Positions 43,733 through 55,107 are shown, counted from the first letter of the stretch. The stretch: DNA of 64,000 nt from Thinopyrum elongatum (GCA_011799875.1 CM022303.1:548407368-548471367), one strand, 5' to 3'. Numbers and translations are program-made. The notes: generated by a model from the sequence alone, not told the origin.

Positions 43733-44870
43733 CATCTCCACTCCCTCCTCCCCCCCCCCCCAATAGGCCCCTTCAAGGCCTTTTTTTATATTGTCGGTGT
43801 GAAAAAAAATAGCCCAGTTGCACCCTGAGAAGCCCACTTTTCGCCGGTTAGGGCCGAATTTGGCGCAGGCAGACCCAGGCCGAACCTGGCGCGCTGGGGG
43901 GGGCGCCTGGGGACGCCAGGGGAAACATTTTTGGCGCGAAAGCCTGGTGGACCCGTCGAGTCAGCGACTAGGCGCGTTTGTCGTCCTCATTGCCTCGCTT
44001 TCCCGCGAGGAATCAATGCGAAGGCTGTCGCCGGTCAGCCTTCCATTGATTCCTCGGCGGCGCAGTGAAGGCGCGCCGCCGCGTTCCCCGCCCCCTCCCG
44101 CCACGCGTCCACACGGCTGCCGCCCACCCGCCGCTATAAAAATTGCTCTCCCTCGCCGCTGGTCGCACACTCCCTCGTCGCAGTCCCTCTCTCGCCGCCG
44201 ACGCCCCCCCCTCTCTCTCTCCCCCCGTCTACATCCACCGCGTCTACAACTGCCGATGGGCGAGCGATTCCCCGGCGACGGAGCGGTGGCCAATAGCTTC
44301 GGCCGCCGTCACCTCCACGAGTGGGAGGCGTACCTCCTCCACGAGGCGAACTACCCGGCGTCGCCTGACATGCGCGTGCCGGGCTCGTGGAGGCTCAGCG
44401 TCGAAGGCGTCCCCGTCTCCCCGACACCGACCGCCGCCTCGCCGAGATCGCGCGCGTTCGGGCGTCCCTGCTGGAGGAGGTGTGGGGCCTTCCGAAGTAC
44501 GCCGCCGACAACCACGATTTGTGGACGGCGTACTTCCAGTGCCGCCATGAGGAGTGGCTCGCCTCCACCAACAACGCGCCGGTGGAGGGGGCGTCACAAC
44601 ACCGACGGTCGCCGCCTGTGGTGGGGCGTCCCCGGGCGCACGCTCCATGCCGTCCTCGAGCACCTCGAGGGCGCCAACGAGCCGTCGCTCGAGTACCCGG
44701 CGGCCCCGGCCCTGGTCCCCCGCCGGAGCGACAGCTCTTGGCTGCCGAGGCGCATGGCGGGCGGCTCCTCCTCCTCCTCCTCCCGCTCCTCCGGGTCGCT
44801 GGCGCTTGCCATCGTCAAACATTTATTCAAAGGAGAAGGCAAGGTAATATGGGATCTTTGTTAGATCAAC
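43733..44870 (+). mobile_element. TE-like block starting AGAGCATCTCCAC, carrying a gene remnant
   Basis: The left terminus AGAGCATCTCCACTCC matches that of the block at 15985. A GC-rich body with CT-rich tract and a TATAAAAA box (about 44135) precedes a coding remnant on the plus strand. The right end is not seen: sequence of the Athila-type element takes over around 44850-44880. I recall similar gene-carrying repeats in cereals but cannot name the superfamily. Confidence 0.55.
44256..44864 (+). pseudogene. Unnamed cereal repeat protein with two compensating frameshifts
   Basis: From ATG at 44256 the first frame reads GDGAVANSFGRRH, HEWEAYLLHEANYP and PGSWRLSVEGVPVSPTP. The match then moves to another frame (about 44435-44590: IARVRASLLEE, YAADNHDLWTAYFQCRHEEW) and back to the first (about 44590-44864: GRRLWWGVPGRTLHAVLEHL, then a Ser-rich tail). 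I recognise the order (HEWEAYLL, SWRLS-GVPV-P, RRHE-LA-TN, WWG-PGRTL) as a high-copy cereal family of unknown function. Two shifts, with the frame restored, mark it as a pseudogene. Confidence 0.6.
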
Positions 44871-45314
44871 AATAATGCATATGAGAGCCACTCAACATTT
44901 TCATCGTGGTCTTCTCCTTATGACCCAAAGAAAAGAAAAGAATTTCAAAGAATCACACTGAAATGTTTTTGGAGTTTTTGTTTTTCTGAAGACAGCAAAA
45001 CGAAAACGAGAAAAACTATTTACACGGGAAAACTCCCAACAAGCAAAAGAAGAACGAGAAATCTTTTTGGGTTTTCTTTTAATACTACTACTCAATAAAC
45101 TAGAAAGAAAAACTAAAAAGAAGCGAGAACTAATTTTTTTGGATTTTCTCAAAGTTTTTCAAACACACAAGAAGAAAGCGAGAAAAATAAACTAACATGG
45201 ATAATACAATGAAAAAGTATGAACACCGACAACTGAAATGAGTGTGTGAACATGAATGTAATGTCGGTGAGAAATACATACTCCCCCAAGCTTAGGCTTT
45301 TGGCCTAAGTTGGT

Positions 45315-46394
45315 CTAAGGCCACGGCTGGAAATAACCCTCTCCTCGATACTCCGGAGGGTCCTGAGGGTTCCACTGGTTGGCGAGCTCCTGTGGCTCCC
45401 ACTGATAAACATGCTCGTGGTACGGATCAAGTGATAGTGCTGGCTCAGGAACTGGGGATCGCGTCTGCTCCCAGTATGCATAAATGTCCTCGGGCATAAT
45501 AATGTACCTGCCTGAATGAATATCGAACAAAGGAGGTGCAGACAAAGTAATAATCTGACAAGTACCCTGACTGAATACTAGGTTATAGATGAGCCGCTTG
45601 TCATCGTCCTTGGCAATAAAATCATGTGCTACCATACTGGAATAGTTTAAACATTTAGTGGGTAACAACATCTCCTCCTCCTCATCGTGCCTAATGGGTA
45701 TCTCAAAAAATTTAGCAAGGCGGGAAGCATAGATACCTCCAAAAATAGCACCCTTCGAGCGGTTTGTGTTCAACCGTCGAGCAACAATAGCGCCCAAACT
45801 AAAAGTTCTATCAGAATATAAAGCATGGCGCAAAAGGGCAAGGTCAGGGGCACTGAGGCCTCCACTCTCCCCACGACCAATCAAACATCTCCCCGCAAAT
45901 AATGAATAATAGCATAAAACAGGAAAAAGTAAACTAGCCACTCTCGCTTCCGACACTCCTCTCTCTTCCCCCACGGTAATTTCATCAATGAAATCCTCCA
46001 CATCCATAGGACGTGGCTCACTGATGCGGCCCTCATAAGGTATTTTGCAAACATCACAAAAATCATAAAGTGTCATTCGCTTGGGCACATCATACAAGTG
46101 AAATTCTACCATGGGAGGATCCTTCCTAGAATGAAAGCAAAAATTTTGCACGAAGGTATTAATGAGTAGGAGGTCTTGATCACACTTATCTTGGAGGAAG
46201 GCGGTGATGCCGGCATTCTCCGCCAAATAATAGAAATCATCATAAATTCCGGCCGCCCTCAAGAATGCATCACTTGGCCATTCACATGGCCAAACCTCCG
46301 CGGTGCGAGGAAGGTTGTACTTGGGCTTCTTCTTCTCCTCATTTTCATTTCGCTCTGAATTCTGGCTCGAAGAGCCCCTTAACCATCTCTTCAT
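45315..46394 (-). CDS. Athila ORF1-type protein
   Basis: An uninterrupted 359-codon frame. It begins with MKRWLRGSS and a Lys-rich start, then WPSDAFLRAAGIYDDFYYL, MVEFHLYDVPKRMTLYDFC and GGIYASRLAKFFEIP, the pattern of the 'Arabidopsis retrotransposon ORF-1' (ATHILA) family that follows pol in Athila-clade elements. Function unknown. It ends in an aromatic, Pro-rich tail (YRGEGYFQPWP). It is intact while the rest of the element is not. Confidence 0.78.
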   Translation of the reverse strand: MKRWLRGSSSQNSERNENEEKKKPKYNLPRTAEVWPCEWPSDAFLRAAGIYDDFYYLAENAGITAFLQDKCDQDLLLINTFVQNFCFHSRKDPPMVEFHLYDVPKRMTLYDFCDVCKIPYEGRISEPRPMDVEDFIDEITVGEERGVSEARVASLLFPVLCYYSLFAGRCLIGRGESGGLSAPDLALLRHALYSDRTFSLGAIVARRLNTNRSKGAIFGGIYASRLAKFFEIPIRHDEEEEMLLPTKCLNYSSMVAHDFIAKDDDKRLIYNLVFSQGTCQIITLSAPPLFDIHSGRYIIMPEDIYAYWEQTRSPVPEPALSLDPYHEHVYQWEPQELANQWNPQDPPEYRGEGYFQPWP

Positions 46395-47188
46395 GGTTTT
46401 TCTCTCCTATGAAAATTTCTGGAAAAAAATTAGTGACTCAAAATAAAAGTGAATCAAACTCAACAAGATTGATAGCAACTACTCCTATAAGTGTCTAGAA
46501 GCTATATCATGCAACAAAACTACTTTGCACCATATAAATTTGACACGCAAGCTCAAGAACAAGGTCACCACAGCAGCAAAAATTTGCAATATATAAAGCA
46601 CTAGAAGAAAAACTAATTGGACCATTGGAGGAGTCACATACCAAAGAACAATCCCCCGAAATAGTTTTGGAAATGGAGTTCCGAGCAAGGAGATCGAAAA
46701 TGGCAGCAAAATGAGCAAGAACACGGGTTTGAGCAATGGTGGGATTTTTTCTGGAGGAAGACGAAGTGGATGTGTGCTGGCATAAGTGAGGAGGGCCCAC
46801 ATGGGACCCACAAGCCCTGTAGGCGCGCCTAGGGGGTGGGTGCGCCCTGTGGGCTTGTGGCCCACTGGTGCACCTCCCTGAGGTGTTTTCAGTGCCAAAA
46901 TTCTTAAATATTCTAGAAAAATTCATACTAAATTTTCAGGGCATTTGGAGAACTTTTATTTTTTTGGTCATTTTTTTATTGCATGGATAATTCAGAAAAC
47001 AGACAACTAATAGTATTTTTTGCTTTATTTACTCTAAATAACAGAAAGTAGAGAGTGGGTATAGAGAGTTGTGTTTACTAAGTTCATCCATCTCATGCCC
47101 GTCAAAAGGAATCCATTAACAAGGTTGATCAAGTCTTATTAACAAACTTCTTCCGAATGACATGAAACCGGAGAACCTTTGTGTAACA
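46395..47188 (-). other. Non-coding spacer where pol is missing
   Basis: No RT, RNase H or integrase motif in any frame. The minus frame 46898-46485 is open but has no recognisable domain; it spans a GC-rich stretch (46780-46880) unlike its neighbours, perhaps residual retroelement sequence. Confidence 0.5.
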
Positions 47189-47893
47189 CTAAGTTATCTC
47201 AACGGGGATATGCATGTCCCCAACAATAAGAATATCATATTTCTTTATGACAGTAGGAAGAGGGAATTCAAAACCTCCAATAGTAATTGTTGAAATTTTC
47301 CCAAAAGAATTGATACTATTCACTTGAGGTTGTTTCTTCGGAAAGTGTGCCGTATGCTCATTACCATTAACATGAAAAGTGACATTGCCCTTGTTGCAAT
47401 CAATGACAGCCCCTGCAGTATTCAAGAAGGGTCTACCAAGGATGATCGACATACTGTCGTCCTCGGGTATATCAAGAATAACAAAGTCCGTTAAGATAGT
47501 AACATTTGCAACTACGACAGGCACATCCTCACAAATACCGATGGGTATAGCAGTTGATTTATCAGCCATTTGCAAAGAGATTTTCGTGGGTTTCAACTTA
47601 TTCAATTCAAGTCTACGATATAAAGAGAAAGGCATAACGCTAACACCGGCTCCAAGGTCACATAAAGCAGTTTTAACATAGTTTATTTTAATGGAGCATG
47701 GTATAGTTGGTATTCCTGGATCTCCTAGTTTCTTTGGTATTCCACCCTTAAATGTATAATTAGCAAGCATGGTGGAAATTTCAGCTTTCGGTATCTTTCT
47801 TTTATTAGTAACAATATCTTTCATATACTTAGCATAAGGAGACATTTTCAGAATATCAGTCAAACGCATACGCAAGAAGACAGGTCTAAGCAT
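47189..47893 (-). pseudogene. Athila-type retroviral aspartic protease
   Basis: A 234-codon frame with the catalytic box ALCDLGAGVSVMPF (about 47660-47620), preceded by KKLGDPGIPTIPCSI and followed by ILGRPFLNTAGAVIDC, as in Athila/Tat proteases that cut the polyprotein. It is separated from gag by a region with a frameshift (47894-48147). It stops shortly after the protease, with no RT. Confidence 0.85.
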
Positions 47894-48147
47894 TTCAACA
47901 AAGAGTCCTCATCATCCTTTTTCTTGGATGGTTTAGGAGGAAAGGGCATGGGTTTCTGAACCCATGGTTCTTTTTCTTTACCATGTTTCCTAGCAATGAA
48001 GCATCTTTTATCATATCTTTTATTCTTAAGTTGTGGGTTATCAAGATCAATAGCAGGTTCTATCTCTACATCATTATCATTACTAGGTTGAGCATCAACA
48101 TGAACATCATCTTTAACATTATCACTAGGTTCATGTTCATCACCAGA

Positions 48148-49587
48148 TTATGTTTCAACATCAGAAATATAAATATCATTTGGATTCTCAGGTGTGTCTA
48201 TAGTAGGTTCACTAGAAGCATGCAAAGTCCTATCAGTTTTCTTTTTCTTCTTATTACTAGAAGGACTAGATGCATCAGTATTAATTCTCTGAGAGTCTTG
48301 TTCAACTCTCTTAGGATGGCCCTCAGGATACAAAGGTTCCTGAGTCATTTTACCACCTCTAGTCATAACTCTAACAACATTATCATTCATCTTATTATTC
48401 ATTTCATTGAACAAGTCATTTTGTGCCTTGAGAACTTGTTCTACTTGAGTTTTTACCATGGAAGTATGTTTACTAGTAATCTTGAGATCATTAACAGTTC
48501 TACACATATATTCACCCAAGCAGTCAAGCATATAAGCATTAAGTTTCAATTGTCTACTAACATATGCATTAAAGTTTTCTTGTTTAACAACAAAGTTATC
48601 AAATCCATCCAAGCATTGACTAGCAGACTTATTATAAGGAATATCACCTTCATCAAATCTATAGAGAGAATTTACCTCTACTACCTGTGTCGGGTTATCA
48701 AGACCACGTATTTCTTCAATAGGTGGTAAATTCTTAACATCTTCAGCTTTAATACCTTTTTCTTTCATAGATTTCTTTGCCTCCTGCATATCTTCAGGAC
48801 TGAGAAATAGAATACCTCTTTTTTTCGGAGTTGGCTTAGGAGATGGTTCGGGAAGAGTCCAATCATTATCATTACTCAATATAATATTCAATAGTACTTC
48901 ATCTTGTTCAACAGTTTGTTCCCTGAAAACACAACCAGCACAACTATCTAGGTGGTCCCTAGAAGCATTGGTTAGTCCATTATAAAAGATATCAAGTATT
49001 TCATTTTTCTTGAGAGGGTGATCAGGCAAAGCATTAAGTAACTGGAGAAGCCTCCCCCAAGCTTGTTGGAGACTCTCTTCTTCAATTTGCACAAAGTTAA
49101 ATATTTCCTGTAAAGCAGCTTGTTTCTTATGAGCAGGAAAATATTTTTCAGAGAAGTAATATATCATATCCTGGGGACTACGCACACAACCAGGAGCAAG
49201 AGAATTAAACCATAGCTTAGCATCACCCTTTAATGAGAAAGGAAACAACTTAAGAATATAGTAATAGCAAAAAATTTCCTCATGAGCAAATAGGGTGGCT
49301 ATGTCATTCAATTTAGTAAGATGTGCCACAACAGTTTCAGATTCATAACCATGGAAAGGATCAGATTCAACCAAAGTGATTAACTCAAGATCGACTGAGA
49401 ATTCATAATCCTTATCAGTAACAAAGATAGGTGAAGTAGCAAACTTAGGATCATATTGCATTCTAGCATTCAAAGATTTTTCTTTCCATTTGCATAGTAA
49501 TTTGTTAAGGTCATCTCTATCCTTACAAGCAAGAAAGTCCCTAGCTACCTCTCCATCCATAACATAACCCTCAGGTATAACAGGCAA
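48148..49587 (-). CDS. Athila-type gag
   Basis: A 480-codon frame, open up to the junction with the inserted element at 49609, so the N-terminus is cut off by the insertion rather than started here. The Retrotrans_gag core is clear: FPFSLKGDAKLWFNSLAPG, FSEKYFPAHK and LQQAWGRLLQLLNALPDHPL. A low-complexity Lys/Pro region and an Asn/Met-rich coiled stretch (VKTQVEQVLKAQNDLFNEMN) follow. Gag forms the particle and binds the element RNA. Stop at 48148-48150. Confidence 0.85.
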   Translation of the reverse strand: MPVIPEGYVMDGEVARDFLACKDRDDLNKLLCKWKEKSLNARMQYDPKFATSPIFVTDKDYEFSVDLELITLVESDPFHGYESETVVAHLTKLNDIATLFAHEEIFCYYYILKLFPFSLKGDAKLWFNSLAPGCVRSPQDMIYYFSEKYFPAHKKQAALQEIFNFVQIEEESLQQAWGRLLQLLNALPDHPLKKNEILDIFYNGLTNASRDHLDSCAGCVFREQTVEQDEVLLNIILSNDNDWTLPEPSPKPTPKKRGILFLSPEDMQEAKKSMKEKGIKAEDVKNLPPIEEIRGLDNPTQVVEVNSLYRFDEGDIPYNKSASQCLDGFDNFVVKQENFNAYVSRQLKLNAYMLDCLGEYMCRTVNDLKITSKHTSMVKTQVEQVLKAQNDLFNEMNNKMNDNVVRVMTRGGKMTQEPLYPEGHPKRVEQDSQRINTDASSPSSNKKKKKTDRTLHASSEPTIDTPENPNDIYISDVET

Positions 49588-49609
49588 TTCATATCTAGGA
49601 GAGCTAGGT

Positions 49610-50062
49610 TGTCGGTGTCAAAACCGGCAGACCTCGGGGTAGAGGGTCCCGAGCTGTGGATCTGGGATCGATGGGGAACAAGGGACGACGAACACAGTGT
49701 TTACCCAGGTTCGGTCCCTCTCGAAGAGGTAATACCCTACGTCCTGCTTGATTGTATTGGATGTATAATGTGGTTTAGAGAGTAGATCTACCACGAGATC
49801 AGCATGAGCTAAACCCTAAGGAGATGAGGTGATGAATGTAGCTCTTGCCCTAAAGACTAAAAACCCTCGGTTTATATAGACACCGGTAGGGTTAGGGTTA
49901 CCGAAGATAGATTACAATAAGGGATTAAAGAGATCCTGTGCCTTCTTGACTTGGATGGCACACCACGGCTTCATAGATCTCCTGTCACTATACGGCTCCA
50001 CCAGTCCAACCCATGTACAATGGGTCGTCGCCCCGAGGACCCCTTAGTCCATAACTCCCTCA
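49610..50062 (-). repeat. 3' LTR of the second Fatima-like element
   Basis: 453 bp. On the plus strand it starts TGTCGGTGTCAAAACCGG and ends ATAACTCCCTCA, i.e. the inverse of the TGAGGGAGT...TTTTGACACCGACA LTR. A TATATAAACCG-type box is present (about 49870-49880 inverted). It is clearly diverged from the LTR at 23020. Confidence 0.92.
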
Positions 50063-50560
50063 GTAGCGCCCGAACTTGCCTCCAACGCCGGGGATTATCC
50101 TCTGGAATCTTCAGATCGGCGGCTTGCGAGATGAGTTCTTCTGTTCCTCTATTCAACTTGGAGCCGTGTTACTTTCGCTGAACCCTATCCGGAACCCGGA
50201 CTAATGTGTTTCAAGCCCGGCCAGGTTCAAGACTCTAGGCTCCGAAGACATCTCGAGATCAAGGTGGGACCATCAGAGTTTTAATGCCATTCCTCGGGGC
50301 GAGAGCGTCGTGCACCTTTTCAGAAGGCCTGCGGCCCAGTGCCGACTTTCCACGAGCCCGTCCTTCCAGCTTCAAGGCAAGACGCCCATTTATAGATCCA
50401 AAGGTGCGGGGGACAACTTACTTCCCCTTTCTCACAAGGAACAACACCGAAGAAATTCCCCAGTGCCATGGCTGATCTCCTGGATTCATCCTCGCGCCCG
50501 CACGGTCCACTCCCAGGCGATTAGTCGAGCTGTTCAATTTCGCACCTTCATCTGAGGCGC

Positions 50561-53090
50561 TTGCAGACGCGGTGTTTCCTCCCTCCAGCAGATTTGGTTC
50601 CTGTCCATGCCGGTCTCATCTCCATCGATGGATGCGCCCTTGCCGAGAACTCCCCCGCTTCGAGTAAGGAGGAGAGGGTATGTCTCGTGCCCTTCCTGCT
50701 AAGAGGTTTGGGTTTTCCTATTCATCCCTTTTTGCGGGGTTTGTTAGAGTTCTACGGGATCCAGCTCCACAACCTCACCCCGGGGTCTATATTGCACATC
50801 TCTGGCTTCGTAGCCATGTGCGAGATATTTCTGAGTAGCGAGGCCCACTTTGACTTTGACAGGGTACCCAATCGGGACCCCACAGAAAGATCCTGAAAGA
50901 TGGACTTTGGATTGTTTTATACTGAAGACGTTCCCCTCACCGATCCAATTCGGCAAGGGTTGCCCGAATACTCAAACGACCCGCCTATAAAGCGGTTCAA
51001 CTGGCGGCCCAGAGGCCCTTCCCAATAGGACAGTGAAGAGGTGCGTGCGCCGGCGGCCAAGATCAGGCTACTTACCAGCAGTAAGCTGACCATGGTTGAA
51101 GTAATGGCCATCGCTATTACCCGATGCGTGCAACCCCTCCAGCAGCGGGGTCATCCTTTATGGTGCTATAACGGGACCAACGACGTAACCCGTTACCAAC
51201 AACAAGGGCCAGACAACAAGGCGGCTTTGGCCAAAATATTTTCCGATCTCTTCAAGGGAGAGGAGGCAAAGTTCGCTCGCATGAGTATCCGAGAAGGCTG
51301 CTCCGGATATAATCCGACCAACTGGGTAAGCCACGATCCACTGTCTTGAGCTCACGGATTACACCCGAACTCTGACTGGTTATATTTGAACAGGGCTGGA
51401 GGCGTCAGGTTGCGTCCATTAATTGCCCTCCTCCTCAACCGGAGAATCATTCCCGTGATGACAATCTGGGGTATCATGATGACCCAGAGACGTCGATCGA
51501 TTTCAAAGATGGGGTGTTCTATCAGGAGAGCCTTGATGGCGTCAAAGTTGTTGTGAGAGCCGATAACCCCGGGGCTCTTCCCTCTTCCATAGTAAGTGAA
51601 AAGAAGACCCTTACCCGAACAGGGCGCTCATCTCGCGCTATTCCCCATGTGCTGACTTCTGCTCCCAAGGGTCGCCGCACTACGCGTAAGACCGTCTTGG
51701 AAGGAGCACGGACTGCACCAACTTCGGCCCCTAATGTGAGATCAAAGCGGAAAGCCTCCGCCGAAGCGGAAGCACCTGCCCCCTCGGCCAAGAGGTAACG
51801 TATTTCGGAATTGCAGCGAGGGTTGATTTTAGCACTCTTTTACTAAAGCTTGATCAATTTTGCAGAAGGCGTATGCCTTTGCACCAATCCAAAGATTCCC
51901 CGGGCGCCCCGAATCGCAACTCCGGTCCCAAGTCTTCAGCACAAGCCAGAGACTCCTCCGAACACACGGCGGCCGGCGCGCCTCCGGCGGACTCCGACGA
52001 TGTTTCAGTCACCAACTCCGAAGTCGAGAGCGTAATGAATCATCGCCGCTGGAGGGAGACATTACGTCATACTGCCTTTGCCGAACAGGAATTTAGTGCT
52101 TTTAATTCGGTGGATGCGTACCTTGGAGCGGCCCGGACAGGTCTTGAAGGGATCGCCGGTCTTTTTGCCGCCAAGGTGCAGGACGGCCGAGTTAAGGGTG
52201 TCTAATGATATTATTTTTGTAGGCCGCAAGAGAGCAGAACGAAAAGTTGTCCGAGGATCTTAAAGTGAGTCGGACACAGTTGGTCGAAACCAAGGCCGAA
52301 CTAGATGCGGCTCGAAAAACCAGCAGCGAGTTGTTCGGTAAGTAGAAAAGACTTGTTTCGCAGGTATACGTTGCATTTTATGCATTAACACCTTATTCTC
52401 CGTATAGCCGCGGGAGCTGCAAGCGAGCTACGGAGGGAGCTAGAGGCTGGCAAACGGGTGCTGACGCGAAGTCAGGAGGAGAAAAATGAGCTCAAGGAAG
52501 AGAATCGGCGGAAAGCCGAGGGAATTGAAAGCTTGAGAACTCAGCTGGCGCAAGCCTTGGAGGAAAACCAGAAGCTAAAAGGTGGCATATTTGGCAAGTA
52601 CTGCTCTGACCGGTACGTTGTTCCAGTGGCATTGGCGTTGTAATGATGATATGCCACACTTGCTTGTTAGGTCTCTTGACTGGGCGGCCCGAGGAAGAAG
52701 TCAGCGCCTATGATGGGAATCTTTTAAAGGAGCTGTCGAAGACCTGCGAGAGGGCCCGGAAGACCATGAAGAGTATGGCGAAGGCGTTATGGCCGTCGAA
52801 GGTGCCGCCAGAGAGCATGGCCAAACTAGCCAGTCGCTTTAAAGGAGCTCGGCGAAGGTTTGAATTGTGGAAGATCTCTTCTTGCCGATAAGGGGCGCGC
52901 GAGGCATGGGCTATGGTAAAAACCCGTTTCACCAAGCTGGACCCGGAGCATATGGCCCGGTTGGTCCAGTGGGCCCTGATGGCCAAGATATACCTCTAAG
53001 CTTGGTGTATGATGATGTGATGCCAGCCGCTCGTCATTCTCAAAAGGATTGCGCTTTAGAGCAATTGATAGACAATGTAGATCAAGAGTA
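50561..53090 (+). pseudogene. Antisense gene of the second Fatima-like element
   Basis: The same gene as at 31148-28037, in the same position relative to its LTR. Open blocks: 50561-50896 with RGLGFPIHPFLRGLLEFYGI and ISGFVAMCEIF; 51041-51330 ending at a donor GGGTAAGCC; 51514-51798 ending AAGAGGTAACG; 51860-52205; coiled-coil exons around 52222-52340 and 52411-52590; and a last block from about 52680 with ALWPSKVPPESMAKL. A frameshift near 50870 breaks the first domain. The splice-site pattern supports a multi-exon transcript in the parent element. Confidence 0.65.
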
Positions 53091-53747
53091 GTTGTGTCAA
53101 TTCTATGTATCTATGTACTGTACATTGACCGAGCTCAATCCGCGGTCTTATTTTAAAAGAAATGTTGTCTTAACCGGCCATCGGCTTCCACCTACCCGAT
53201 CAGTGATCGGGAAGTGTTTCGTACTACGTGCCAAGGGAAACAAGCCAGTACTTCGGGAACCAGGCAATCCGGCCATTTGGCTCGAACGGACGAAACATAT
53301 GCGGAGAGTTATGTTATATTACTGTTTGACGTAAGAAACATCTTCCGACAAAAATAGTTCCTCCAAAGGTTCCTTTCTTCGGATAAGTTTATAGTCCGGA
53401 TGCGTGAAATCAACGGAGAAAATGGCTGCGAGAAAACCCTGGTGATAAGCGCGAGGCTATATTCACTTCTCTTAGGCCGACTTATTGTATTATGTAAGAA
53501 CACTAGCTTTCGGCTTCACCCGTCTGAGGTACGGTCCCGGATGACCCAGTCGTAACAATCGCAGAGGTGCTCCCTTTACTCCCTAGCCGAACAATTGGGA
53601 ACATAGGGGTAAACACAGGAGCCAAGCAACCCAGCTTGGCAAAGATCTTAAGTCAAACAAGTGCATGTGTTGGCTTGACATGTGTGAGAAGGATGCAATT
53701 AGTACGAATGCGATTTATACATTTATTCGGCTCTTCTGAGTGAGCCC

Positions 53748-54456
53748 TGATGTCTACTACGCAACTTTATTCTTGTAGACTCGTATTGGGCCTCCAAGCG
53801 CAGAGTTTTGTAGGATAGTAGCAATTTTCCCTCAAGTGGATGACCTCAGGTTTATCAATCCGTGGGAGGCGTAGGATGAAGATGGTCTCTCTCAAACAAC
53901 CCTGCAACCAAATAACAAAGAGTCTCTTGTGTCCCCAACACATCAAATACAATGGTAATTTGTATAGGTGCACTAGTTCAGCGAAGAGATGGTGATACAA
54001 GTGTAATATGGATAATAGATATTGATTTTTGTAATAGTAACAATAAAAAACAGCAAGGTAGCAATTGATAAAACGGAGCACAAACGGTATTGCAATGCTT
54101 GAAAATGAGGCCTAGGGTCCGTACTTTCGCCAGTGCAATCTCTCAACAATGCTAATATAATTGGATCATATAACCTTCCCTCAACATGCGATGAAGAATC
54201 ACTCCAAAGTTCTTATCTAGCGGAGAACATAAGAAGAAATTGTTTGTAGGGTACGAAACCACCTCAAAGCTATTCTTTCCGATCAATCCATCCTAGAGTT
54301 CGTACTAAAATAACACCAAGCTATTCTTTCCGATCGATCTAACAAAGAGTTCATACTAAAATAACACCATATGATACACATCAACCAACTCTAATGTCAC
54401 CTAGATACTCCAATGTCACCGCGAGTATCCGTGAGTTGATTATGCGATATGCATCA
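53748..54456 (-). repeat. LTR fragment of a Sabrina-like Gypsy element
   Basis: It starts at an LTR terminus (TGATGTCTACTACGCAAC) and continues with the familiar Triticeae LTR text GGGCCTCCAAGCGCAGAG, GTGGATGACC and CCGTGGGAGGCG, until the Tekay-type element interrupts it at 54457. Because it begins precisely at a terminus, it is most simply the outer end of an element inserted into the second Fatima-like element. Orientation minus is inferred from memory of the family. Confidence 0.7.
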
Positions 54457-55107
54457 TGTAACACCCCTGTGTAATAAGCAATGTGATCATCTGCTAATAA
54501 TGCCATGTCATCCTCATTTGCAATGCCTAATCATAGTGGTTAACTCTTGCAACTCAAAATTCTCTTTGAAACTCAATTCAAATTCAACTGAAAAATAAAG
54601 TTGTTCAAAAGTTGCCGCAAAAATGTTCATCTGCTAGCAAATATTCAATAACATTTATTTGTTAAGGAATACAACATCACTCTTATGCAAATATGAACAG
54701 TAGCAATTAAAACAGAACAATTCCTGCATATTTAAATGCCCAATCATTTTTGAATAGTTCCAAATGAACTTCACAGTTTCCCAAACTTTTTATGGCAGTG
54801 CATAATATTGCATTGTTATTATGTGGCTAAGTCACATATTCTACAAAAGTCAATTTGAGGCCAAAAGATTTACAAAACAGAGACAAAACAAAAAAAATAA
54901 AAAAAAACAGAGAAAGAAATAGAAAAGGGAAAGAGAGAAAGGCCACTGTGACCTCGGCCCAGTGCTACAGGCGAGGCCAGCCCACCAGAACCCCTTTCTC
55001 CCTCCTCTGTCTCGCTGTCGCCACCGCACGCGCCCGCACCGGCGATCTCCACGCGCCGCCCATCCGTCGTCGCTCACGCGTAGATAAGAGCCCCGAGCCC
55101 CCCCTCG

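Larger units (their letters stand above)
44871..49609 (-). mobile_element. Athila-type Gypsy element (Sabrina-like), lacking RT and both LTRs here
   Basis: Reading on the minus strand: gag (49609-48148), protease (47893-47189) and an Athila ORF1-type protein (46394-45315). The space where RT, RNase H and integrase should lie (47189-46394, under 0.8 kb) holds none of them. To the left it ends against the TE-like block near 44870 with no LTR. To the right it is interrupted at 49610 by a second Fatima-like element. The stretch 44871-45314 is A-rich, non-coding 3' sequence. Confidence 0.82.
49610..53747 (-). mobile_element. Second Fatima-like element, minus strand (one LTR and 3' half visible)
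   Basis: The LTR at 49610-50062 is the 3' LTR in minus orientation; then comes the internal 3' half with the antisense gene (here on the plus strand) and the conserved centre (53540-53660). It stops exactly at 53747, where another element's LTR terminus begins. TAGGT (49605-49609) is the predicted target duplication. The 5' LTR, gag and protease should lie to the right of the window. Confidence 0.85.

Noticed and set aside
43818..44255. N-terminal extension of the frame in the block at 43733
   Set aside because: Leader-like, low-complexity DNA before the recognisable ATG at 44256, with a TATA-like box inside it.
47983..48729. 248-codon plus-strand frame rich in Ile, Phe and Asn
   Set aside because: Reverse shadow of the AT-rich, coiled part of the Athila gag.
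53748..54456. 5' LTR of the Athila-type element at 44871-49609
   Set aside because: The sequence left of 53748 is Fatima-like, not primer site and leader, and the join is exactly at an LTR terminus; insertion of a separate element is simpler, though a deletion cannot be excluded.
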